Shown: one piece after another, positions 19,494 through 28,804 of the stretch
Layout of the letters: each line of letters starts with the position of its first letter
Numbering within the stretch: the first letter of the stretch is position 1
Source of the DNA: Flavobacterium ustbae
Lineage (GTDB): Bacteria > Bacteroidota > Bacteroidia > Flavobacteriales > Flavobacteriaceae
Direction: 5' to 3'
Assembly: GCF_003946915.1 (NCBI RefSeq)
Contig: NZ_RPOC01000007.1
Span: 62,001-126,000, forward strand
DNA length: 64,000 bases
Program-made: the position numbers and the translations under genes
Notes under the pieces: model-generated
What the model was told of the DNA's origin: nothing
Database searches by the model: none
Seen by the model: only the letters and a program-made list of their open reading frames with translations

Positions 19494-21371
19494 TTATTCT
19501 TCAATCTTCCTAACTCTATCCAACCAAGTAAATTTCAATATCGTCGTTGTCACTAAAAACACTGCCAACGCTACCAAAGCTTTTGGATAATCTCTGATAA
19601 TGAAATAAATCGGAAGCAAAATCATACTCGATTGCCAAACAATTCCGATTACACAATTCATCATATCTAAATAGAAATCATTATTTTTTTGGAAAGAATG
19701 ATCTTCAGCTTTTAATTGTTTGTAAACTGGATTCCAGAATCCCCATGGTCTTACGTTGCTGTAGAACGATTTCAAAACTTCCATATCAGTTGGTTTGCTT
19801 AGATAAGTTCCTAGAAGACAACCTAAAATCGACATTCCGAAGATTAATGGGAATAAGTAGATTGATGGCACTTGCGAAAGATCATGCAAGAATGTACCCG
19901 CTGCTAAATTTCCTTTATTCTGATCTAAAACAAACTGAAGAGAAGCTGCAATTAATCCGCCTACCATTCCCCAGAAATAACCCCAGCCGTTAAAACGCCA
20001 CCAAATCCATTTTAAGAAGTTGGCTGCAACGTAACCACCGTATAAAGCACTTGTAATCCAAAGTGTTAATGAATTGATCGAATCTGCGAAGAATCCCATG
20101 AAAACTCCTAAACCAACCACTAAGAAAGACGAAATCTGACTTACTTTAATATAATGTTTGTTTGAAGCAACTGGCTTGAAGTATTTTTTATAAATATCAT
20201 TTACAATGTATGCTGGTCCTGCGTTTACGAAAGCTGAGAATCCAGACATGAAAGCTGCTAAAAGACCTGCAAGTAGAATTCCTTTAATTCCAACTGGGAT
20301 ATAAAGATTAACCACTTTTGGCATTAATAATTCTAAATCTGCTCCGGTTAAGTTTACGTTTGCATTTAATTCTGGCGCTAAATTTACTAAAGCAATTACC
20401 ACGATTCCCGTAATTAATAAATATCTCGGAATGAATAAAATCAGGTTGGTAAAACCGCTCATGTAAGCCGCTTCTTTAACCGATTTTGTTGACAAAACTC
20501 TTTGTAAATCATAACTTGGAGTTGGCCCTGCAACGCTGGCAAAAAATCCTTTGAACAACGTCATTCCGATGAAAGCGCCAAACATTTTGTAACCTTCTGT
20601 ATCAATTAATTTGTTGAATGTTTCAAATTTATCGCCCCATTGCGTTTCGAATTCCCATCCAAAGAAAACATTTTTCCATTCTGGTGTAATCACCGAATTG
20701 ATTTGAATATCTGTATAATTAATGAAAGCATAACCAGCGATTAAAACTCCGGCAACAATCATAATGATATACTGAACAACCTCTGTCGCAACCACAGAAA
20801 ACATTCCTCCTTTAACGGTATAAATTGTAGTTAAGAAAATGATTAACAACGCATAAGCCTGTTCTGATGTTAAGAAAACTGAACCGTTCATATGAACAGT
20901 CAAATCCCAAGGCAAAATAATCGTTACAAATTTTCCGATTCCAACGAAGAAATAAGCAATGAAACCAATTGTAGAAATAATCGCAAAAATCGCTACAATG
21001 ATATGAGATGCCTTTCCTGCTTTATCACTTCCAAAACGTGTTAGAATCCACTCAGATCCCGTCATTACTTTCGATCTTCTGATCCAGACTGCGAGGAACA
21101 TCATTACGAAAATCTGATTCCAAATCGGCCAAAGCCACATGAACATGAAACTTTTTACACCGTATAAAAACAGCACGCCAATCATCCAGGAAGTTCCCGA
21201 AACATCAAACATTCCAGAGCCATTACTTAGCCCTAAGAAATACCATTTGATTGATTTTCCTCCCAAAAAATAGTCATCTAAGCCTTTTGATGCTTTTCTT
21301 GAAATCCAGATTCCTATGCCGACCGAGAGGACGATGTAGATTAAAATGATTGATACGTCGATAATGTTCAT
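19494..21371 (-). CDS. Sodium:solute symporter (SSS family), probable sugar importer
   Basis: Inner-membrane transporter of 625 aa with about 13-14 hydrophobic helices and no cleaved signal. It has the SSS opening (IVLSVGIGIWISRKASKGLDDYFLGGKSIKWY) and LGLSNGSGMFDVSGTSWMIG. GSEWILTRFG and FMSGFSAFVNAGPAYIVNDIY are also seen, matching the family signature around helices 7-9. SGLT-like proteins use the sodium gradient to take up sugars. It lies 48 bp after a GH92 gene and upstream of the cytoplasmic GH130, the expected order for importing a short glycan before phosphorolysis. The substrate is inferred from context. Confidence 0.92.
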   Translation of the reverse strand: MNIIDVSIILIYIVLSVGIGIWISRKASKGLDDYFLGGKSIKWYFLGLSNGSGMFDVSGTSWMIGVLFLYGVKSFMFMWLWPIWNQIFVMMFLAVWIRRSKVMTGSEWILTRFGSDKAGKASHIIVAIFAIISTIGFIAYFFVGIGKFVTIILPWDLTVHMNGSVFLTSEQAYALLIIFLTTIYTVKGGMFSVVATEVVQYIIMIVAGVLIAGYAFINYTDIQINSVITPEWKNVFFGWEFETQWGDKFETFNKLIDTEGYKMFGAFIGMTLFKGFFASVAGPTPSYDLQRVLSTKSVKEAAYMSGFTNLILFIPRYLLITGIVVIALVNLAPELNANVNLTGADLELLMPKVVNLYIPVGIKGILLAGLLAAFMSGFSAFVNAGPAYIVNDIYKKYFKPVASNKHYIKVSQISSFLVVGLGVFMGFFADSINSLTLWITSALYGGYVAANFLKWIWWRFNGWGYFWGMVGGLIAASLQFVLDQNKGNLAAGTFLHDLSQVPSIYLFPLIFGMSILGCLLGTYLSKPTDMEVLKSFYSNVRPWGFWNPVYKQLKAEDHSFQKNNDFYLDMMNCVIGIVWQSSMILLPIYFIIRDYPKALVALAVFLVTTTILKFTWLDRVRKIEE

Positions 21372-21419
21372 TAATATCTTTTTTTATTTTTGGTTAGTTA
21401 TGCTTTGTTTTATTCTTTG

Positions 21420-23657
21420 TTATAATCCCCAGTTTTTATTGGGTTGTGACCCCATTACAAAATGAAGAATTCCGCCATTTTGCATTTCTTGGTGAGTGAT
21501 TGCTGTTTTATTGAATGGTTTTCCGTTTAAGGTTGCCGATTGGATATAGAAATTCTGTTTGGAAACATTTTCTGCTTCAATCACAAAAGTTTTTCCGTTT
21601 GGAAGATTTAAAGTCGATTTCTCAAAAATCGGACTTCCAATTTCATATTCGCCAGAAGCTGGATTCATTGGGTATAATCCCATTGAACTGAAAACATACC
21701 AAGCCGACATTTGTCCGCAGTCTTCGTTTCCACTCAATCCGTTTGCTGTGGTATTGTATTGTGTGTCTAAAATATGACGCACCCAATATTGCGTTCTCCA
21801 AGGTTGTTTTGCATGATTGAACATGTAAGCAATGTGGTGACTTGGCTCGTTTCCGTGCGCGTATTGTCCGATTAATCCCGAAATATCCGCAGAAACATTG
21901 CTTCCTGTAATCTCAGAACTTTCTGTAAATAATTGTTCTAAACGTTTGGTGAAAGTTTCATTACCTCCGTGAAGTTTGATGAAATTATCTACATTATGAG
22001 GCACAAACCAGCTGTGTTGCCAAGCATTTCCTTCCGTATAATCTGTATGTTCTCTATGGTTAGAATGTTTTGGATCAAAAGGTTCGTTCCAAGATTTTCC
22101 ATCTTGCGATTTTCCTCTCATGAAACCGGATTTCGAATCAAATAAATGCTCGTATGCTTTTGAACGTTTTGAGAAAAGCTCATAATCTGCTTGTTTTCCA
22201 AGTGCTTTAGCCATTTGCGCCACACACCAATCGTCGTAAGCGTATTCTAAAGTAATCGTAACCGATTCGTCTAATAAAGTATAAGGAATATAACCGTATT
22301 GTTTATAGAAATTCAATCCGCGTTCGTCCTGCATCATCGTTGATTTCATCGCTTCGTAGGCTTTTTCAGCATCAAAACCTTTTATACCTTTAAAATAAGC
22401 ATCTACAATAACGGGGATTGAATGATATCCTGTCATTGTATTGGTTTCATTCGCGTAAAGCGTCCAAACTGGAAGTATTTTTTTTGTTTCGTAATACGCT
22501 AACATTGAGTTTACTAAATCTGAAACTTTTGTTGGTTCTAAAATAGTCAGCAAAGGATTTTCTGCTCTAAAAGTATCCCAAAGCGATAATGTAGAATAAG
22601 CCGTATAATCTTTTGCCGTTACAATTTTATCGTCTTCCGTTCTAAATTGTCCGTTTTTATCGCTGTACGTAACTGGGGCCACTTGTGCGTGATACAAAGC
22701 GGTGTAGAAAATGGTTTTTAAAGAATCTACCGGAGTTTCAACTGTAATTTTGCTTAAAGCTTTGTTCCAATCTGCAGCAGCTTTCGATTTAACTTTTTCG
22801 AAATCTTGTTTTTCTGTATCTAAATTCAATTTTGCATTTTCAACACTTACCGAAGAAAGAGCCACTTTTACATCTAACTGATTTGAGTTTTTAGAATCGA
22901 AGAATAATTGCAGCGCTGTATTTTCTCCTTCAGCATTTCCGCCAGAAACTACTTTTTTATCAGCTGTTAAAATAGATTCTGTAATAGGTTTAGAAAATTT
23001 AGCTACAAAAAATACTTTCTGATTTTTTGCCCAGCCTGTACTGTAACGGAAACCGCTAATCGTATTTTCGTCTTCAATTTTAATAGCCGTTTTGGTTGCC
23101 TTATCCCAATTGATGGCAAAACCTAAATCTACAACTACAGATTGTTTGTCGTTAGCAGCATAGGTATATTTATGGTATGCGGTTCTTTGCGTAGAGGTTA
23201 ATTCTACATTGATTTTAGGATCCTCAAGAAAAACTTGGTAAGAACCCGGTGTTGCTTTTTCGTTAACATGACTATATTTTGATTTATACGGAAGGAAATC
23301 GCGTGAAGCGGCTTTGGCGGTTAAGTCTAACTTTTTGTTTGTCGGCATAAATAAAATATCTGCCAAATCACCGATTCCTGTTCCGCTTAAGTGTAAATGA
23401 CTAAATCCAGAAACTATTGAGTCAGAATAATGATAGCCAGAACACCAGTCCCAGCTTGAAATTCCATTATCTGGACTCACCTGCAGCATCCCAAACGGAA
23501 CTGTTGCGCCAGGATACGTATGTCCGTGACCGCCTGTACCTATAAAAGGATCTACATAATTTGTTGCAAAACTTTTTCGATCTTTGTTTTTATCTACATT
23601 TATTTTGCAACTTGCAGCAAAAATTACCGTTAAAGAAAGCAGAGTAATTTTCTTCAT
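21420..23657 (-). CDS. GH92 exo-alpha-mannosidase lipoprotein
   Basis: First gene of the leftward operon, 745 aa. A lipobox, VIFAASCKIN with Cys17, marks it as a lipoprotein, unlike the second GH92 in the locus, which has a type I signal. GH92 marks: YVDPFIGTGGHGHTYPGATVPFGM at the start, GFSHLHLSGTG, SLWDTFRAENPL, TEGNAWQHSWFVPHN and GLSGNEDCGQMSAWYVFSSMGLYP (the last near 650). The fold is an N-terminal beta-sandwich plus an (alpha/alpha)6 domain binding calcium. It probably trims mannose branches at the cell envelope. The divergent kinase gene starts 130 bp away, and that gap must hold both promoters; I could not identify clear boxes in it. Confidence 0.95.
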   Translation of the reverse strand: MKKITLLSLTVIFAASCKINVDKNKDRKSFATNYVDPFIGTGGHGHTYPGATVPFGMLQVSPDNGISSWDWCSGYHYSDSIVSGFSHLHLSGTGIGDLADILFMPTNKKLDLTAKAASRDFLPYKSKYSHVNEKATPGSYQVFLEDPKINVELTSTQRTAYHKYTYAANDKQSVVVDLGFAINWDKATKTAIKIEDENTISGFRYSTGWAKNQKVFFVAKFSKPITESILTADKKVVSGGNAEGENTALQLFFDSKNSNQLDVKVALSSVSVENAKLNLDTEKQDFEKVKSKAAADWNKALSKITVETPVDSLKTIFYTALYHAQVAPVTYSDKNGQFRTEDDKIVTAKDYTAYSTLSLWDTFRAENPLLTILEPTKVSDLVNSMLAYYETKKILPVWTLYANETNTMTGYHSIPVIVDAYFKGIKGFDAEKAYEAMKSTMMQDERGLNFYKQYGYIPYTLLDESVTITLEYAYDDWCVAQMAKALGKQADYELFSKRSKAYEHLFDSKSGFMRGKSQDGKSWNEPFDPKHSNHREHTDYTEGNAWQHSWFVPHNVDNFIKLHGGNETFTKRLEQLFTESSEITGSNVSADISGLIGQYAHGNEPSHHIAYMFNHAKQPWRTQYWVRHILDTQYNTTANGLSGNEDCGQMSAWYVFSSMGLYPMNPASGEYEIGSPIFEKSTLNLPNGKTFVIEAENVSKQNFYIQSATLNGKPFNKTAITHQEMQNGGILHFVMGSQPNKNWGL

Positions 23658-23787
23658 ATCAAAACAATATTAATTTAACTTTAAATTTAGATAAATTCAA
23701 CTTTTACCAAAATATTTTTAGACGGACGACATTTAAACAGCTCTAAACATCAAAAAACAGTAACAAACGACACTCTAAAGACCGCTT

Positions 23788-24846
23788 ATGATTTTTAACG
23801 CCAACAAACCTTATAGTTTACCTAGTCGTTATCATGTTTATTTCTGGCTTACGTATTTTGTATTCAATACTTTTCGCTGGGGAAGCTATTTTAACGACTA
23901 TGTTTACTCCTTAAAAACTACTTTGCTCGGATTTCCAATTCACATGGCTTTGTGCTATCTGAATATTTTGGTTTTAATGCCACATCTGGTCTACAAAAAA
24001 AAGTACGTTCTATATATTATAAGTGTACTTTCTGCCATATTTGTAATGGTGGTTCTTAAATTCAACCTGACTTATTTATTGATAACACATGATGTGTGGC
24101 CTGAAGGTCCGCAGACAATCAACACGCTTACACTCAATTATACTATAGATATGATGATGGGCGAATTGTATGTAATGACTTTTGTAACGGCAATTAAGAT
24201 TACACTTGATTTCTTAAAAGAACAGAGACGTGTTACTGATCTTGAAAAATCGCAACTGGAAACGGAATTATTGTTTTTAAAATCACAGATTTCTCCGCAT
24301 TTTTTCTTTAACACCTTAAATAATATCTATTCGCTTTCTGTAGAAAAATCAAACAAAACACCAAAAATCGTTTTAAAACTTTCAGAATTAATGCGTTACA
24401 TGTTGTATGAAACAAAAGGTAAAAAGCAAAGTCTGGAGAATGAAATTATGTGCATTCAGAATTATCTGGATTTGGAACGAATTAGAAATGGAGAACGATT
24501 AGAAGTTGAAATGTCTATTTCTGGAGATATACATGATAAGGAAATTTCACCTGTTTTACTTTTGACTTTCGTCGAAAATGCATTTAAACATGGTGTAAAC
24601 AAAAACACTGGCAATGTACTAATTGACATCAGATTTAAAGTAAAGGGAGATTACTTACATTTTACGATTTCAAACCCAATGCCCGAATTTACCGTACATA
24701 AAGATAATTTTAACAAGTCAAGTGGTATAGGTATCGAGAACGTAAAAAAAAGACTCGAATTAGGATATAATAAAAGTGACTATAAGCTTTCATTTAAAAA
24801 TAAAAAGAATATTTTTGTCGTTAAACTAGTTATAAAAGTTACATAG
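23788..24846 (+). CDS. LytS-type sensor histidine kinase
   Basis: Membrane sensor of 352 aa. The first 150 residues contain about four hydrophobic helices and no recognisable extracellular ligand domain. A short coiled coil (150-170) leads to the HisKA-like domain of the LytS/YehU type (PF06580). The phospho-acceptor is in QISPHFFFNTLNNIYSLS, His171; the family usually has FLF rather than FFF. The ATP-binding part shows FVENAFKHGVNK and GIGIENVKKRLEL. The partner regulator begins 71 bp downstream. It is divergent from the N-glycan operon and is probably its regulator; the signal is unknown. Hybrid two-component or sigma/anti-sigma systems are more usual next to such loci. Confidence 0.93.
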   Translation: MIFNANKPYSLPSRYHVYFWLTYFVFNTFRWGSYFNDYVYSLKTTLLGFPIHMALCYLNILVLMPHLVYKKKYVLYIISVLSAIFVMVVLKFNLTYLLITHDVWPEGPQTINTLTLNYTIDMMMGELYVMTFVTAIKITLDFLKEQRRVTDLEKSQLETELLFLKSQISPHFFFNTLNNIYSLSVEKSNKTPKIVLKLSELMRYMLYETKGKKQSLENEIMCIQNYLDLERIRNGERLEVEMSISGDIHDKEISPVLLLTFVENAFKHGVNKNTGNVLIDIRFKVKGDYLHFTISNPMPEFTVHKDNFNKSSGIGIENVKKRLELGYNKSDYKLSFKNKKNIFVVKLVIKVT

Positions 24847-24917
24847 CCCCTACTTTTAGATATAACTAAAACTATACTTACAAGATAACCACACATTGGC
24901 CCAAAATAACCATACAA

Positions 24918-25631
24918 ATGAAAATAAAGTGTTTAATTATCGATGATGAGCCATTGGCAATAAACGTTATTAAAAATTATATTGAGCAAATTGAAGAATT
25001 AGAATTGGTAAACACTTTCAGTAATTCTATTGAAGGACTTAATTTTTTAAAAAACAATACAATTGATGTAATTTTCTTAGACATCAATATGCCTGTTTTG
25101 GACGGTATTAATTTTATTAAAAGCTTAGAAAATCCGCCGTTATTGGTAATTACAAGCGCTTATGACCAGTTTGCTATTGAAACTTACGAATTGGATGTTT
25201 TGGATTATCTAGTAAAGCCAATTGAGTTTCCACGTTTGATGAAAGCCGTAAATAAAATCAGCAAACGTCTTAATACCAATACCAAAGCTCCTATAGAGAA
25301 CAGTAAAGAAAATCCGTTTATATTCGTCAAAATCGATAAGAAAAAAATGAAGAAAATTTTCTTGAACGAAATTTTAGTAATCGAAAGTTTAAAAGATTAT
25401 CTAAAAATAAGTACAACGTCTGGAAAGTTCATTATTCACAGCACTTTATCCGATTTCACGAGTTTATTACCCGAAAGAGATTTCATCAGAATCCATAGAT
25501 CATACACCATCGCCATCGACAAAATCGACGCCGTTGAAGGAAATAGCATTGAAATTGAAGGACTTCGTTACGTTATCGGAAGATCTTATATTGATGAAGT
25601 AAAACAGAAAATCTTGAATTCTTCGATATAA
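24918..25631 (+). CDS. LytTR-family response regulator
   Basis: Cytoplasmic DNA-binding response regulator, 237 aa. The receiver domain (1-118) has the acidic pocket IIDDEP, phospho-acceptor Asp55 in VIFLDINMPV, and the switch lysine in LDYLVKPIEF. The LytTR domain (about 138-235) shows KIFLNEILVIESLKDYLKI, TLSDFTSLLPERDFIRIHRSY and FVKIDKKKMKK. LytTR regulators bind paired direct repeats as dimers. It is cotranscribed with the LytS-type kinase and followed by a clear terminator. The target is probably the divergent GH92 promoter, by position; I could not identify a repeated binding site there. Confidence 0.94.
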   Translation: MKIKCLIIDDEPLAINVIKNYIEQIEELELVNTFSNSIEGLNFLKNNTIDVIFLDINMPVLDGINFIKSLENPPLLVITSAYDQFAIETYELDVLDYLVKPIEFPRLMKAVNKISKRLNTNTKAPIENSKENPFIFVKIDKKKMKKIFLNEILVIESLKDYLKISTTSGKFIIHSTLSDFTSLLPERDFIRIHRSYTIAIDKIDAVEGNSIEIEGLRYVIGRSYIDEVKQKILNSSI

Positions 25632-25670
25632 TTAATTTTACCTCAGAGATTCACAAAAATTCACAAAGAT

Positions 25671-25706
25671 TCGCAAAGTTTATTTTTAAGCTTTGCGATT
25701 TTTTTT
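25671..25706 (+). terminator. Rho-independent terminator after the response regulator gene
   Basis: Stem TCGCAAAG / CTTTGCGA around a 12-base loop is followed by a run of eight Ts (25699-25706), 40 bp after the stop codon. A good intrinsic terminator for the kinase-regulator pair. Confidence 0.85.
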
Positions 25707-25740
25707 CATGGAGAGATAAAAATAAAACAAAAGAGCTATA

Positions 25741-25946
25741 AGCTCGATTCATATTGTAGCCCGGGATTTTAATCCCGGGATTGATGGATTCCAATACAAA
25801 TTAGATCCGTAGGATCGAAACATTTTTTTTGTTTTTAATATATGTCGTTCCTACGGAACTAATTTAAAACGACAATTATTATTTCAACGGATTAAAATCC
25901 GTTGCTATAAAATTGACCATTCCTAACGGAATTTTATTGTTTTTTG
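25741..25946. repeat. ATCCGTTGCTA / CGTTCCTACGGAAC unit in intergenic spacer
   Basis: Part of the 1.1-kb spacer 25632-26752, which holds no convincing gene. It contains the hairpin CCCGGGATTTTAATCCCGGG, the unit GATCCGTAGGATC, CGTTCCTACGGAAC, and AACGGATTAAAATCCGTTGC. These words recur in the composite element at 14793-14896 and in 50691-50851. Confidence 0.7.
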
Positions 25947-25968
25947 ATATTGAAGTTTTCATAAATAC

Positions 25969-26520
25969 TTGCGCCTTTACGTCTTTGCGCGATTATATAA
26001 CAAACGTTAGACGCACTGCAGTGCGTCTCTACAGCTAATCTTTGAGGAAAAAACTTTGCGCCTTCGCGACTTTTCGAGATTAAAACCATTTCTACACAAA
26101 ACGTCAGACGCACTACGGTGCGCCTCTACAGCTAATCTTTGAGGAAAAAACTTTGCGCATTTGCTACTTTGCGAGATTAAAACCATTTCTACACAAAACG
26201 TTAGACGCACTGCGGTGCGCCTCTACAGATAATCTTTGAGAAAAAACTTTGCGCCTTTGCGTCTTTTCGCGATTATATAACAAACATTAGACGCACTGCG
26301 GTGCGTCTCTACAGCTAATCTTTGAGGAAAAAACTTTGCGCATTTGCTACTTTGCGAGATTAAAACCATTTCTACACAAAACGTTAGACGCACTGCGGTG
26401 CGCCTCTACAGATAATCTTTGAGAAAAAACTTTGCGACTTCGCGACTTTGCGAGATTATATAACAAACGTTAGACGCGCTGCAGTGCGTCTCTACAGACA
26501 ATCTTTAAGAAAAAACCTTT
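25969..26520. repeat. Tandem array of six 97/86-bp palindrome-bearing units
   Basis: Each unit carries the 20-bp near-palindrome AGACGCACTGCGGTGCGTCT. Cores start at 26009, 26106, 26203, 26289, 26386 and 26472, giving steps of 97, 97, 86, 97 and 86 bp. Between cores runs CTCTACAGCTAATCTTTGAG, then GAAAAAACTTTGCG, a GCGAGATTA stretch and either AACCATTTCTACACAAAACG or ATATAACAAACG. Substitutions in the core often keep the pairing or make a G-T pair. The same core appears twice at 36640-36707. It is not a CRISPR: there are no unique spacers. Confidence 0.9.
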
Positions 26521-26650
26521 GCGCCCTTCTCCCGAAGTTTCGGGACGCTCAGGATGACAAAACTTAAAAAAAACCTTTGCGAATCTTTGCGAATCTTTGC
26601 GTATCCTTAGCGCTCTCTGCGGTAAAACCATTTACAGTGAAACAAAAAAC

Positions 26651-26682
26651 AAAAAAAATGCGGCCAACCACGACCGCATTTT
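26651..26682 (-). terminator. Rho-independent terminator after the NagB-like gene
   Basis: On the minus strand, stem AAAATGCGG / CCGCATTTT (26682-26655) with a 10-base loop is followed by a run of T (complement of A 26651-26658). It lies 70 bp after the stop codon of the NagB-like gene. Confidence 0.85.
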
Positions 26683-26752
26683 ACTCAATTATAGGTAACT
26701 AACCAAAATAAACCATGAAATAGTCTATTATCTTTATTGCTGCAAAAAATCA

Positions 26753-28678
26753 CTAAAAGTGATATCGCTTAAACGCTTCGATAGCCGAATAATCTGCTAA
26801 ACCTAAGCTGTGATATTTTTCTGCAGTCAATCTATTTCTGTCTTCAACTCGCACCCAAAACTCCCTGCTATCATCACCTTGAAACATTACGCCGTCTTTT
26901 TGAGACTGGTGATAAAAAATAGCATGTCGTTTCTTCATAACTTGGTCAGGACTCATTGGTACTGCCATGTCAATTTGGTACGATTCCCATTCATGCCAAG
27001 CGCCTCGATACAGCCAAACCCAGCAATCATCCATAAAGCTATTGTGTTTTAATCTTTTCAAAGCTTCAAACAAACTGTCTAAACACACTTTATGAGTTCC
27101 GTGCGGATCTGCTAAATCTCCAGCGGCATAAATTTGGTGCGGTTTTATTCTTTCAATGATATCGCACATAATGTCAACATCTGCATCCGAAAGATTATTC
27201 TTTTTAACCGTTCCTGTTTCGTAAAACGGAAGATCTAAAAAGTTAACATTTGAATCTGACAAACCAATGTAACGCGTTGCGCCAAAAGATTCGCTTCTTC
27301 TTATCAATCCTTTTAATTTTCTAACTTCAGCAGAATCCATTTCTGTTCCTGTTCTGTTTTTAAGAAAATCAATAATTTCCTGAGAAACTTCAGAATTCGG
27401 ATTCAATGCTTTAGAAATTTCTGCAAATTTCAATGCTTCTTCATTCGAAACGGCAATATTTCCAGAAGTTTGATACGCAACATGAACCTCATGTCCTTGT
27501 TCGACCAAACGATCAAAAGTTCCTCCCATCGAAATCACATCATCATCTGGGTGCGGGCTGAAAATAATGATTCTTTTTCTCTCCGGCGTGGAACGCTCCG
27601 GTCTGTAAGTATCATCTGCGTTGGGTTTTCCGCCCGGCCAGCCAGTGATTGTCTGTTGCATTTTGTTAAACATCTTAATGTTCAAATCGTATGCAGTTCC
27701 TTCTTCCGTCAAAAGACTCGACATTCCGTTGTCGTTATAATCCTTATCCGTCAGTTTTAAGAAAGGTTTCTTAGTCAACTCACTTAACCAAGCCACCGCT
27801 TTCAATTTTAATTCATCTGTCCAAACACAAGATTTCACCAGCCAAGGCGTTTTAACTCGTGTTAATTCAGACGAAGCTTCCGTATCTAGAACAAATGTTG
27901 TGTTGTTATGCTCTTGTAAATACGTCGCTGGAACTTGCGAAGAAACTTGTCCTTCGATTGTCTTTTTTATAATTCCCGCTTTGCTGATTCCCCAGCCTAG
28001 CAAAACAATTCTTTTTGCATTTCTAACGGTTCCAATTCCCATTGTAATGGCTTTTCTCGGCACATTATCAATTCCTAAAAAAGAAGAAGCCGCATCGACA
28101 CGCGTGATATGATCCAAAGTAATACTTCTGGTTCCCGAATTAACGTGAGAACCTGGTTCATTAAATCCGATATGTCCTGTTCTGCCGATTCCGAGCAATT
28201 GAAAATCCAATCCGCCGTACGAAATAATTTTCATTTCGTAATCGATGCAATATTGCTGTAATTCCTCGGCACTCACCTGCCCATCTGGAATATTTATATT
28301 TTTTGGAAGAATATTAACGTGATTGAATAAATGCTCGTGCATAAAATGATAATAACTCTGAATATCATTTTTATCCATCGGATAATATTCATCTAAGTTG
28401 AAAGTCACTACGTTTTCAAAACTCAGCCCTTCTTCTTTGTGCTTTCTTACCAATTCTTCGTAAACCTTAATTGGCGAAGAACCTGTTGCTAAACCTAAAA
28501 CACAAGGTTCGTTTAGCTCATTTTTTCTCTGAATTAAATTGGCAATTTCCTGCGCGACAAGTAAAGAAGCTTCTTGCGAAGATTCGAAAATAACATTGTG
28601 AATTTTCTCGTAACGAGTTTCTTCAAATTTCCCTGCTTCTCTAAAACCTATATCTTCTTTAATCATTTGCCTTGCCAT
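26753..28678 (-). CDS. nagB: Glucosamine-6-phosphate deaminase fused to a PIG-L/LmbE-type domain
   Basis: Cytoplasmic enzyme linking amino-sugar breakdown to glycolysis: GlcN-6-P to fructose-6-P and ammonia. It is 641 aa. The N-terminal half (about 30-300) is the NagB domain, with LGLATGSSPIKVY, FNLDEYYP and GIGRTGHIGFNEPGSH. The C-terminal half (about 370-640) is PIG-L/LmbE-like, with the metal motif SPHPDDDVISMGG and DPHGTHKVCL. Such two-domain NagB proteins are known in Bacteroidota. The C-terminal domain is often called a deacetylase, but its role is unclear. Placed between the N-glycan locus and a fucosidase gene, it would process GlcNAc released there. No regulator or NagA lies beside it. 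Confidence 0.92.
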   Translation of the reverse strand: MARQMIKEDIGFREAGKFEETRYEKIHNVIFESSQEASLLVAQEIANLIQRKNELNEPCVLGLATGSSPIKVYEELVRKHKEEGLSFENVVTFNLDEYYPMDKNDIQSYYHFMHEHLFNHVNILPKNINIPDGQVSAEELQQYCIDYEMKIISYGGLDFQLLGIGRTGHIGFNEPGSHVNSGTRSITLDHITRVDAASSFLGIDNVPRKAITMGIGTVRNAKRIVLLGWGISKAGIIKKTIEGQVSSQVPATYLQEHNNTTFVLDTEASSELTRVKTPWLVKSCVWTDELKLKAVAWLSELTKKPFLKLTDKDYNDNGMSSLLTEEGTAYDLNIKMFNKMQQTITGWPGGKPNADDTYRPERSTPERKRIIIFSPHPDDDVISMGGTFDRLVEQGHEVHVAYQTSGNIAVSNEEALKFAEISKALNPNSEVSQEIIDFLKNRTGTEMDSAEVRKLKGLIRRSESFGATRYIGLSDSNVNFLDLPFYETGTVKKNNLSDADVDIMCDIIERIKPHQIYAAGDLADPHGTHKVCLDSLFEALKRLKHNSFMDDCWVWLYRGAWHEWESYQIDMAVPMSPDQVMKKRHAIFYHQSQKDGVMFQGDDSREFWVRVEDRNRLTAEKYHSLGLADYSAIEAFKRYHF

Positions 28679-28804
28679 TTAATTTCTAAGATAAAAGTAG
28701 AATTAAATTATTCGTTCGTCTTAAAAATTCGACTAATAACGACTGCGCTTCGGCAAAAGACAAAATAAGAAAGCTAAGCTATTTCTAAAGTTTCTGAAAA
28801 GCTT

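Noticed and set aside
23658..23787. Promoter boxes of the flavobacterial TTG / TAnnTTTG type
   Set aside because: Only imperfect matches, such as ATATTTTGG, are present at plausible spacing on either strand.
26007..26210. 67-codon ORF on the minus strand
   Set aside because: It lies wholly inside the 97/86-bp tandem array; its repeated peptide is just the translated repeat.
25969..26520. CRISPR array
   Set aside because: The units are near-identical for almost their full length, so there are no unique spacers, and no cas genes are nearby.
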